The notes beneath the pieces are model-generated. The model saw nothing but the letters and a program-made list of their open reading frames with translations. It was not told the origin of the DNA and did no database searches. Below are positions 35,202 to 43,237 of a stretch of 43,237 bases of DNA, one piece after another. Origin of the DNA: Hymenoscyphus infarciens. Lineage: Eukaryota > Ascomycota > Leotiomycetes > Helotiales > Helotiaceae. The translations under genes were made by a program, and so were the position numbers. Position 1 is the first letter of the stretch. Every line of letters starts with the position of its first letter. The DNA is taken from positions 1 to 43,237 of the forward strand of contig LLCB01000407.1 of the NCBI GenBank assembly GCA_001414345.1, in the 5' to 3' direction.

Positions 35202-35207
35202 TAGCTA
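35202..35207. repeat. Target-site duplication TAGCTA, left copy
   Basis: TAGCTA before the DNA transposon matches 41340-41345 after it. Joining the flanks through one copy gives ACTCTTAGCTAAGTTATCAC, which matches the LTR element's own repeats at 34,245 and (diverged) 41,502. The exact duplication length may be 6-9 bp because the first transposon bases are ambiguous. Confidence 0.7.
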
Positions 35208-35212
35208 ATAGA

Positions 35213-35253
35213 GCGTCCTAGATACACTAAAAAGTCGGAATCGACTAAATCGC
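35213..35253 (+). repeat. Left terminal inverted repeat
   Basis: Reads GCGTCCTAGATACACTAAAA, then AGTCGGAATCGACTAAATCGC. The reverse complement of 41297-41337 reads GCATCCTGAATGCACCAAAA, then AGTCGGATTGACTAAATCGC. Confidence 0.8.
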
Positions 35254-35288
35254 AAATCGCAAATCGCAAATCGCAAATCGCAAATCGC
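35247..35288 (+). repeat. AAATCGC heptamer array, six copies
   Basis: Six perfect AAATCGC units overlap the inner end of the left inverted repeat. Repeated subterminal heptamers are typical transposase-binding sites. Confidence 0.85.
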
Positions 35289-35494
35289 AAAAGTCATATA
35301 AATCAAGAGATAATCGTAAAAGGTATTAAATATTAAATTAAAACATATTATAGTAAGAGATATATGTATATAATATAAAAAGACTATATAAATCGACTTT
35401 CATCGCTATAACAAGTTCCTAAATTATATCTTAAAACTAGGCCTTTTTTAAGCTAATTACTCTAGATCACTTAATATCAAAGTAATTAGCTCGC

Positions 35495-35600
35495 TTTAAA
35501 AGCTTAAATAATCTTAATTTAAGATTATTTAAGCACTTTTAGCTACTTTTCTCAATTATATACTAATTTCCTAATTAGAGTTAGCGCTATTTATTTTATA
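35495..35600 (+). repeat. Direct repeat A, left copy (palindromic core)
   Basis: Contains AAATAATCTTAATTTAAG in an imperfect palindrome, then TATTTAAGCACTTT and ACTAATT-CCTAATTAG-GTTAGCG blocks. A homologous copy in the same orientation lies at about 40,678-40,790. Could be subterminal repeats, LTRs of a further element, or two insertions of one small element. Confidence 0.6.
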
Positions 35601-35645
35601 GGCTAAAAAGTATACTTACTTTATATATCAACTCTCTTATATCAC

Positions 35646-36035
35646 TCCTTCCTTTAAATACTATATACTACTCTCTATTATTCCTTTCTTTAAAAGTACT
35701 ATCCTACTACTATATATACTCTCTCTCCTCTCTCGAATTTAAGTACTAACAACGATAGAAGAAGGAAGAGAATAAGCTCTAGTAGTAGCTCTAGGTATCT
35801 ATTAAAGTGCGATATCCTTAGTAGTAGAACCTCTTAAGATAAATTAAATTAGTCGCTTCTTTCTTTAAATACTACTTTATATTATTCCTTTCTTTAAAAG
35901 TGTTATTCTACTACTATATATACTCTCTCTCCTCTCTTAAATTCAAGTACTAATAACGATAGGAGAAGGAAGAGAATAAGCTCTAGTAGTAGCTCTAAGC
36001 ATCTATTGAAGTATAATATCCTTAGTAGTAGTATT
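35646..36035 (+). repeat. Tandem duplication, about 204-bp period
   Basis: Two adjacent units: TTCCTTTCTTTAAAAGT at 35681 and again at 35885. Both are followed by CTACTACTATATATACTC, GATAGAAGAAGGAAGAG-type and AGCTCTAGTAGTAGCTCTA blocks and end near ATATCCTTAGTAGTAG. The copies differ mostly by transitions. It lies just upstream of the transposase relic. Confidence 0.75.
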
Positions 36036-36119
36036 GTAGCGTAATAATCCTAGAATTTCAAGTGTAGTAGAAAGTATAAAAAGAGTGGTTTTAAGCGTAT
36101 AATAAGAGCCTAAATATAT

Positions 36120-37849
36120 CATGTTAATTTATCGATTTAGAGCTGTATAGAGTATTTATAGAGGAGTTATATCTAAAGAGGACCTCTACTTAAGAGATAT
36201 ATAATATCCTCAAAAGTAATTATAATATTAACGTCTCTAATACCACCCTTAAGCTCTAAATTAATATAGAATAGAACCTTTAAAAGAATACTAATAGCGT
36301 ACCCTTGCTAGCCTTATATACGCGAGTAGTATATCTCTTTAAAGATATAGAATTATCTAATTTAAGTATAGTATATATATTAAATTAGGAAAGCTTTATA
36401 ATTAGGCCTTAGAGGCTCTAAAGAATACAATAGAATATAGAACTTTAGCATAAGAAGTTTTATACCTAGAAGAGGCGTACTAAGCTAGAGGCTATACTTT
36501 AGTATAAGATCTACGAATATAGCTACTTTAGCACCGTAAGAAGCTTTAGCCTTAGGTTCCTTTATATATACTTAAATACTTATAGTATTAATAGAGATAG
36601 AGACGAAAGGTAGAGTAGAGATAAGATCTAAAAGGCGTTTTAGAAGGTTAATAAGAAAGGGTATATCTAAAGGTTATAAGAGATTAAAGATACGCGAGGC
36701 GAGTATATTATACTAGAGCTTAATTTTATATAGAGTATCGATAGATATTATAAATTAAGGTTTGTTAGTATTAAGATATATACTAGTATTAATACCTATG
36801 CTCGATTTATCTCTTAGAACTATTATAGTATCTCGAACGATATAGTAGTATCTACTCTATAGTAATACAGCGATACTATAAGTAGCCTTAGAAAGATACT
36901 ATACTATATATAATCGGATTAAGGATTAGAATCTCTAATAGTAGCAGACGCTTACTATATACTTCGTTAATAATAAGCTATAGAAAGTAGTAGAGAGCTA
37001 TACTAATTTTCAGACCTATATTAGTTTAGTACTTCTACGGCTAACTAACGTATTAAGGCTTAGTAGAGATAGCTCGTAAAAGAGTCTCTAAATAAGTAGA
37101 AGATATACTTCTAAGACATTTATAAAAAGAGATTATTTTCTAAAAAGAGCCTCTCTAATATAATTACTATATTATATATATATATTCTAATTATTTAGAA
37201 GAAGGTTTAAACGTTTATATATATATAGAATCGCTATTATATTCATACTAATGCTAATCAAGAGTATAAGATACTAAGAGTACTATAGACTAACTTTTAC
37301 TATCCTAGGAGTAAAGAGTATCTAGTAGATAATTATAGTATTAAGGTGCTCGCTAAGAAGCTTACTAAGCTTTAGGAATTATATAAGGATTAGGATATTA
37401 ATATATATTTACTCTAAGTAACTCTAGAGTAGTATAAAACAAAATTATTAGTATATAGATATATACTACTAATTAATAAGATAATATATACTAAAGAGAG
37501 AGAAACTTATACTATGACATACTTAGATTTAAGAGTGGAATTGTTAACGTATATCTAAGAGAGTAATTTAGTAGAATTAGGCCTTTTAGATAAGTTAGAG
37601 AGAGTATATAAGTGAGAGCTATACTCTAAGGTAGTTTAAGGATTAAAAGAAGCTAGAGAGACTAATTAAGATAAATTTAGCGTATACTTTAGCAACGAAG
37701 GTAGAAGCGATTAAGCGACGAACGTAGTACTAGATTATCTATATAATAGCGACTTCTTAGACGAGGAATTAGAGGAGTCGGATGACGATAGTTTAATTGA
37801 ATTTAGAAGTGATTTATATAAGGTTTTAGATATAGTTGTAGATATATAA
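36120..37849 (+). pseudogene. Decayed DDE integrase-core transposase
   Basis: One continuous plus frame of about 575 codons, with stops but no indels seen. It begins with helix-turn-helix-like sequence (about 36,140-36,260: ELYLK...STLKL-type). A DDE integrase core follows. The first Asp is in SIDRYYKL (D at 36740-36742; families have W-S-x-D-G-x-x-K-L). The second Asp is in SD-stop-GLESLIVADA (36917-36919). The third acidic position is in TAN-stop-RIKA, where AAG (Lys, 37055-37057) stands for the expected Glu, a G-to-A change that would abolish catalysis. The C-terminus is acidic (DEELEESDDDSLIEF, about 37,757-37,801). This kind of enzyme cuts and joins transposon ends. The relation to fungal integrase-core (IS3EU/Ginger-like) proteins is from motif memory. 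Confidence 0.65.
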
Positions 37850-37903
37850 TTCTCTAAGTGCCCGGGGAGGGATTTTAGTAGAGTAAACCTACTAACTACG
37901 ACT

Positions 37904-38175
37904 GTTAGCGCTAAGCCTAATTCGTAAATTACTTACTACTACTAACAAAAGTTAGTGATCTTAGACCCTTAAATCTTTAAAAAATCATAATATTATAGGT
38001 TCTACGTCTATTAAGTTCTAGTTAGCTTTATAGATATAAATAATACTATTCTATATCTAAATTAAAGGTAAAAGAATTAATTTAGAATATTATATTTTTA
38101 GGCCATTTCGAGTATATAGATTACTAACTTTTATTAGTAGTAGTAAATAATTTATAAATTAGACTTAGCGTTGAT
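37904..38175. mobile_element. MITE-like 272-bp inverted-repeat element
   Basis: 58-bp arms: 37904-37961 pairs with the reverse complement of 38118-38175. Both contain CGCTAAG-CTAATT, TAAATTA-TTACTACTACTAA and AAAAGTTAGT, and differ only by transitions. The middle is AT-rich and non-coding. It lies just after the transposase frame inside the DNA transposon, a fourth level of nesting unless it is a native part of that element. No target duplication was identified. Confidence 0.65.
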
Positions 38176-38449
38176 CGCTTACCTTTAGAACCTCCTCGGT
38201 CTCTTAGAGAGGTTTCCGAGCTAGCCTCTAAGTAGTCGCTTAGAGCGGAATATTCTTTAATCTAGCCTTACTTACACCTACTTTCGTAAATACTTATAGA
38301 ATAGTAAACAAAGTCTTAGCCTTTGTAGAGGATAATATACTATATAGCTAGTAATTATTCAATATATACTAGAATAGTATATTAGAGCCTTACGAATAGT
38401 ACTAAAAGTAAGAAGCGAGGTATAGAAGGTTATATAGTTTAAGTAGAAC

Positions 38450-39050
38450 AGTCCTCTGATTTTCCTACTTTTATTCTATTACTTTTACTTATATTTTTAG
38501 AAGCCCTACGTCTACTACTCTATAATACTAAAAACACGCTAGAATGCCTTAATATTAGTCTCTTAAATACCTAGAAGTCTAGGCTCCTTATCTTAAGAGT
38601 TTAAAACTTAAAGTATACTCTTATTACTTCCTAGTAAACCTAGTAAGTACTCTAGAAAATCACGTATCTACGCTTCCTTAGAGGCTAGGTAAACTACTCT
38701 CTAATAACAAGATTAAGAACCGTTCGTAAAAAGTAAAGGACTACTCTATAAAAGCTATAGTATAAAGCTCTAACGGCCGAGAGAAGAAATAACAGTTAAT
38801 TATAGAGTCTAGGAGGAAGTAAGAGGCTGCTATAGAACGTTCTACCGCTAACTACTTTACTCTTATTATTAAGTAAAAGAAGGATAAATTAGCCGCGGCT
38901 AGAGAGCGAGCTATTTAGAAGGAAAAGGCTAGGGTTAGACAAACCTTTTTTATAAAAGCTCTTAATAAAACTAAAATAATTAGAGTAAAAGCACGTAAGA
39001 AGGGATTTATCTCTAATAAGAAAAAGGCTAAAAGTAAGTAGTACTCTTAA
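38450..39050 (+). pseudogene. Unrecognised coding relic 1 of the DNA transposon
   Basis: A plus-strand frame with TAA/TAG stops but coherent composition. A Pro/Ser/Tyr-rich first half (about 38,500-38,720) is followed by a Lys/Arg/Glu/Ala-rich helical segment (about 38,780-39,040; for example DKLAAARERA, then KEKARVRQTFF) and a Lys-rich end. It looks like a basic, coiled-coil DNA- or RNA-binding accessory protein; no family recognised. All stops are compatible with RIP of Gln/Trp codons. Confidence 0.4.
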
Positions 39051-39079
39051 ATTTAGTATATATTACTAATTAGTATAGG

Positions 39080-40470
39080 CTCTCTAGCTTCTTCTCTAAC
39101 CTATAAGGCGCCGAAGCCTATCTCTATTACTAAAATCTATATTCGAGTAGCCTTATATATTTATATATATACGACGAGTACTAAGGACTTCTCTACTATT
39201 AAGAGTATCTCTATAATTATATATACTTTTATAGTATAATATAGCAAGATAGTTAGAGTATAAATTAATAACGACTTTCTATTTTAGGTGCTTTACTTAC
39301 CTACTAGTAACTCTAAGGATCTATTTAACTTTAAATTAGTACTCTAGAATATATAAGCTAAAAGGTTTGCTATTAAGCTCCTAGAAGATATCTACTATAT
39401 AATCCTTACTCCTAGTAGGTAGGATCCTATTAATATACTACTCCTTATTAATAAGATAGAAGACGTCTTTCTAGCTATAAACATTACTATTAGAAAGAGG
39501 AAAGCTAAGTAATTAAGTACTATAGATTATAAGAAGGCAGACGATATACGAGCTCTTATATAATACTTTAATTTACTAAAAGGTCTTACTAATAAAAAGT
39601 ACTATAAAGTATATATAGTATTTAATAGCTATACTAATAATAAGCTCTAATCTTCTAAAAAGAGGTAATCTATCGCGCTCTTATAGAATACCTAAGAGCT
39701 ACTAATTCTACTTTAACTCTCAGCGCTTATTAAAGTATCTAATAATAAGTCTATTATACTCGAAGATAACGCTTAGAATAGAGAGGAAGATACTAGGCCT
39801 ACACCATCGCTAGAAGATAGTACTAGTACTAGAGTAAGTATAATATTAGTAGACGATTTAGAATTAGACGATCTTCTAGAGATATCCGTAATTGTCGCCG
39901 TATACTTAGAAGACTACTCTGTAATTGTCGCCGCTTACTTAGGAGACCGCTCCGCAATTATCGCTGCTTATTTGAAAGAGGAAGACAATAGAGATAATAA
40001 TTCCAAAGATAGTTCTAAGAGTAATATAAGAAGTAAGGATATAGATACAGATATAGAGGAGGATACTAATAATAAAGGAGTATTAACCCTAGGCTTACAC
40101 TTACTATCGCCTCTTATAAGAGATAAGAAGAAGAAGAGCTTAATAGCACCTACTAAGTTAAATACGTTAGAGAGAGTAGATAAGGTAGTATAATAATAAG
40201 TAGATATAGACGAGTAAATTATAAGAGATCTTAATACTTAATTATATATAGATATTAATACTACTATTGCTAAAAGTAAGCTTAAATTAATTAATAAAGA
40301 AGAGTAATTAAAACTTAATTAAGAGCTTAATAAGAGGGTCTCTAATTTACTCTCACCTACTCCCCTTATACCTATAAATACGCTAGTAAGTAAAATAATA
40401 TCTACTACTATAATCGCTTTTATAAATAGCTTTAATTTAAAGAGAAAGAGGGGAGATACTCTCTTTTAAA
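39080..40470 (+). pseudogene. Unrecognised coding relic 2, with an 11-aa triple repeat
   Basis: A plus-strand coding relic with few stops toward its end (open from 39,972 to 40,193). Its middle is helical (about 39,530-39,660). A Ser/Asp-rich part contains three 11-residue repeats of the form SVIVAAYLxDx (39885-39983). An acidic Asp/Ser/Asn stretch and a Lys-rich patch (RDKKKKS, about 40,120-40,141) follow. The boundaries are approximate and more than one exon or gene is possible. Function unknown. Confidence 0.4.
39885..39983 (+). repeat. 33-bp tandem repeat, three copies
   Basis: Units 39885-39917, 39918-39950 and 39951-39983. Each encodes an 11-aa unit such as SVIVAAYLGDR, frame-preserving and diverged mainly by transitions. 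Confidence 0.85.
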
Positions 40471-41296
40471 CAACCCTTACTAATTAACCCTCTTATACTA
40501 CTAAAAAGATTAGAATCATATATAACAAATATAATAAGAAAAGAGATAAGAAGTAAAGGTATATAGTAGTAGATACTTTAAGTATAGATACTAGGAGGAT
40601 TATCTATAATACCTTAATTTTATTACTACTTTTTAGTTACTTTTTACTACTTTTACTCTCCTTTTACTCTCTTTGCTAAAGTACTTAAATAATTATAATT
40701 TAAGATTATTTAAGCACTTTAAGTACTACTTTACTAATCGTATACTAATTACCTAATTAGGCTTAGCGTCTCTTACTCTTAGGTTAAATTACATCTATAC
40801 TTATAGTATCAAAAGTCTTAATTATCTCTTTTCCTCTCTCGTTTATTAGATACTCATATAATATCATTATTTATACTAAGTATATATATTACTTTTAATA
40901 ATTTATAATGTTTTAGATAATAGATTTAAAGTCATATTACACTTATATTTAGTATAGTACTAGATAGTATATATTAATAGAGAGTAAGCGACAAGCAATT
41001 ATAATACGTATATATTTAATAGACATATATACACTATATTACCTTCTACTTTCTATCTCTGCTTATACTTAAATTTTGCGATTTAAGTCTTACGATTTAA
41101 GTATTACGAATTACGAATACTCTCACTTTAAGCTTTAAGATTACCGATTTAAGCATTTCGATTTACGTCTAAATAGCCTCTAAAAAATCTACGTTTATCG
41201 ATTTACGATTTACGATTTACGATTTAGCTCTAAAGGGCTATATACTTAAAAATCTAAGCTTTACGATTTACGATTTACGATTTGCGATTTGCTATT
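40471..41296. other. 3' non-coding part of the DNA transposon
   Basis: AT-rich. Holds the right copy of direct repeat A (about 40,678-40,790) and, from about 41,074 to 41,296, scattered GCGATTT/ACGATTT/GCGATTTAAGT units mirroring the left AAATCGC array. No gene. Confidence 0.6.
40678..40790 (+). repeat. Direct repeat A, right copy
   Basis: ACTTAAATAATTATAATTTA, then AGATTATTTAAGCACTTT, TATACTAATTACCTAATTAG and GCTTAGCG, matching 35495-35600 in the same orientation with transitions and small indels. Confidence 0.6.
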
Positions 41297-41337
41297 TGCG
41301 ATTTAGTCAATCCGACTTTTTGGTGCATTCAGGATGC
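41297..41337 (-). repeat. Right terminal inverted repeat
   Basis: Inverse of 35213-35253. It ends AGTCAATCCGACTTTTTGGT, then GCATTCAGGATGC. The right copy keeps more CpA/TpG than the left, so it is nearer the original. Confidence 0.8.
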
Positions 41338-41339
41338 CG

Positions 41340-41902
41340 TAGCTAAGTTATCACTATCACCTTCAACGTCATCTCTCGATGTTCGCCTCTAACTCTACTC
41401 TAAATTCGCTTCGAGTTTTAAATTCTTTTTTTCTAAACTTTTTTAAACCTACACTCTTTTAGTAATTCGAATCAGATACAAATCAGTACGCTCTTAAAGT
41501 GAGCTCTTAATTGAGTTATCACTGCTAATTACAACTAAACGACTTCCGACTCTACTCTAAATTCGCCTCCGACTCTGTTTTAAACTTTTAAACTTTGAAC
41601 TTTGAACTTTTTCCAACCTACTAGACAGGATCGGACTACACTCTTTTAGCGAACGCTTGCTTTTGATATTAAGAGATTACAAAGTCTCTTTATAAGTATC
41701 TACGGTTACGATTCAAGACTGACATCTCGTCTCGCTTATAACAAATTATAATAAACAAAGCATCTACGAACTCAGGTCAGCTATAATTCAGACTCTAACT
41801 AACTTACGACAATAAAACAATATAACACTTATACTATCTCGATTCGACTCTAAACTATAAGAGAGAGAAGACTCGGGACGAGTCTTTTTTAAGAGAGAGG
41901 GA
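41340..41902. other. LTR-element interior, right part
   Basis: Resumes the LTR element after the TAGCTA duplication (41340-41345). It has at least two copies of the element's roughly 175-bp motif (AGTTATCACT...CTCTACTCTAAATTCGC at about 41,346 and 41,512). No coding sequence. It ends in a purine tract next to the LTR. Confidence 0.55.
41891..41902 (+). promoter_or_regulatory. Polypurine tract
   Basis: AAGAGAGAGGGA lies directly before the right LTR, the expected site for plus-strand DNA priming. It fixes the element's orientation as plus. Confidence 0.75.
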
Positions 41903-42161
41903 TATAATAGTATACTATCATCCTAGATAGCTGAGAGTACCTACTACATATAAGGTTTCGGCAGTTATTATCTTATATTATCTATTTTAGGAAGGTTACG
42001 TAGGTTTAGGCTTTTGTATTAGCCGACGTATAACGTTAGTCGGTTTCGTACCTCTTATATATTAGCATCGTTTAGAGCTGTCTTCGCTCTTTACCTTTAG
42101 TTTTCGCGTTAATAACCACGAATAGACTACTTCTCTACTCTACTCCTGCCTTGTTATTACA
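41903..42161 (+). repeat. Right LTR (259 bp)
   Basis: Gap-free match to 33129-33387. It retains the 3' terminal TTACA that has become TTATA in the left copy, whereas the left copy keeps CGG and TGCCG near its start where this one has TAG and TACTA. Confidence 0.9.
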
Positions 42162-42166
42162 AATAT
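42162..42166. repeat. Target-site duplication AATAT, right copy
   Basis: Matches 33124-33128. Confidence 0.85.
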
Positions 42167-43237
42167 AGCTTAATACCTTATTTAAAAGAGCTTTATATTT
42201 ATATAGATCTCTTAAGAAAGGTTTTTATAATCTTTTATATAAATAATATATAGATAATATACTATTAAGATAACGTATCTTTAGTAAGAGTTATAATAGA
42301 TAAACTAAAGCTTTTATATAAATTATACTTGCTTAGTAATATAGAATAGTATCTTAGAATAAAAGTATAATAGCACGAAATATATATAACTATAGTAGAG
42401 GCATATAGGAGTACGTATAGTAGAATAACGTATATAGATACTAGGTACTAATACGGAAGAAAACAATAACTGTCTCTCTTCTATACTAAATATAAACATC
42501 TATATATAAGAGTTTAGAAGCTTCTAAGTTCTAATAATAATAATAACTAAGCCTTATCTAATATAGCTAATACTAAATAATAAGAGCTAAAAAGCTAAAT
42601 ATATAACCTTTGATTCTTTAGAAAGCTAAATATATAATATCTAAACCTTAATCTCTTCTATATATAAATATTAGATATTAATACCTTTAGTACTTCGCTT
42701 ATATAAGTATTAGTTATTTATAATCTTAGCTCTAGAGGTATTAGAGGTATTAGTACTACTTAGAGATATTAGTAGTTTTATAAATACTAATAATTCTAGA
42801 TAGTACTATTATATAATAATCTAGCTATTATATAATAATCTAGGATAGTATATTATTATATCCTCTCTTCTTTAAAAAGACTTATTCTAAGTCTTCAGTT
42901 ATCGATTAATATAGTATTAGGTTAATTAGAGTATTATTTATCTCTTTATTATAAAGAATATAATTTATCTACTATTATAGTATCTAGTAGTTAGAGTAGG
43001 GTTAGTAGCTAGTAATATTATTATTTAAGAGCTAATTATTCTTTATTTACTACTATATATTATATAATAATAGAATATAAACAAAAGAGAAGCTAATAAT
43101 TAGCTAGTAAGTAGAAAGTAGTACGCTATTATAGAGTTATTATGTTCTTACTATTATTATATATTATAATAGTAATTATTAAGTAATAAATAATAATTAT
43201 AAAGTAATAGCTATTATTATAAGTAGTATATTAGTAG
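42167..43237 (+). mobile_element. Ty1/Copia retrotransposon, right part
   Basis: Continuation of the Copia RT. Counting from LYRLRDSLAL and dropping the insert plus one AATAT, the frame is unbroken through FYINNI (42233-42250), where active RTs have FYVDDI. Both catalytic Asp codons have become AAT (Asn). LSNIE-stop-YLRIKV follows at about 42,327-42,370, where families have GxIEWFLGIRV. Beyond about 42,480 the relic is too decayed to follow; AT-rich sequence continues to the window end, with repeated GAAAGCTAAATATATAA (about 42,590 and 42,620). Confidence 0.75.

Larger units (their letters stand above)
35208..41339 (+). mobile_element. TIR DNA transposon with DDE integrase-core transposase
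   Basis: About 6.1 kb with terminal inverted repeats: left 35213-35253, right 41297-41337. They match over about 40 bp with one 1-bp indel and otherwise transitions. Next to the left end is an AAATCGC array, mirrored by GCGATTT/ACGATTT arrays on the right. The interior carries a decayed DDE transposase and two other coding relics, all on the plus strand. The apparent 6-bp duplication and integrase-type transposase recall the IS3EU-like eukaryotic group; that assignment is tentative. Heavily RIP-mutated. Confidence 0.75.
33129..42161 (+). mobile_element. LTR element inserted in the Copia RT, itself interrupted
   Basis: Bounded by two 259-bp direct repeats and the 5-bp duplication AATAT. The LTR ends read TATAAC...TTATA (left) and TATAAT...TTACA (right), consistent with an original TGTAA...TTACA after G-to-A change. 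A polypurine tract abuts the right LTR. Subtracting the DNA transposon at 35,208-41,339 leaves about 2.9 kb. That remainder has no protease, RT or integrase similarity, only a short basic gag-like relic and repeats, so it is probably a non-autonomous (LARD/TRIM-like) element moved by a relative's enzymes. The internal segment 33,790-35,060 is less CpA-depleted than its surroundings. Confidence 0.85.

Noticed and set aside
35247..35288. AAATCGC array as a CRISPR-like or centromeric repeat
   Set aside because: No spacers; it coincides with the end of an inverted-repeat transposon and is mirrored at the other end.

Overview
This window looks like a filamentous ascomycete (Pezizomycotina, possibly Leotiomycetes-like). 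The genes have few introns of about 50-90 nt, with GT..AG borders and CTAAC/CTGAC-type branch points. There is a HET-domain (heterokaryon incompatibility) relic, and the repeats carry the marks of repeat-induced point mutation (RIP): almost no CpA/TpG, massive TpA, and coding frames broken by TAA/TAG. The species cannot be named from sequence alone.

Layout. 1-590 is the edge of an AT-rich, RIP-decayed block with a 63-bp minisatellite, followed by a GC-rich multi-stem inverted repeat (603-718). About 720-28,300 is a gene-bearing island. In order it holds a small RanBP2-like zinc-finger protein (+), a secreted Ser/Thr-rich protein (+), a HET-domain pseudogene (+), a TPR/MYND/SET methyltransferase (-), a Pho13/PGP-type HAD phosphatase (-), 6-phosphogluconolactonase (+), a 73-aa single-pass membrane protein (-), a coiled-coil protein (-), a 201-bp MITE-like element and a BCAS3/WD40 protein (+). 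About 28,300-43,237 is a sharply bounded AT-rich block made of nested dead transposons.

The nest. A Ty1/Copia gag-pol (from about 28.4 kb to the window end) is split inside its reverse transcriptase by an LTR element at 33,129-42,161, with 259-bp LTRs and the 5-bp target duplication AATAT. Removing that element plus one AATAT returns the Copia RT to a single frame. The LTR element is itself split by a DNA transposon with terminal inverted repeats at 35,208-41,339, whose flanks TAGCTA join into an empty site matching other repeat copies in the LTR element. That transposon carries a decayed DDE integrase-core transposase (about 36,120-37,849) and two further unrecognised coding relics. It in turn holds a 272-bp inverted-repeat element (37,904-38,175). 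Without its insert the LTR element is only about 2.9 kb with no pol, so it looks non-autonomous.

Gene relationships. The phosphatase and 6-phosphogluconolactonase are divergently arranged around a shared 1.7-kb intergenic region. Both connect to the oxidative pentose-phosphate pathway, the phosphatase by removing a side product that inhibits 6-phosphogluconate dehydrogenase. No rRNA, tRNA or CRISPR array was recognised. All gene models are by eye; introns are inferred from splice signals and frame continuity.
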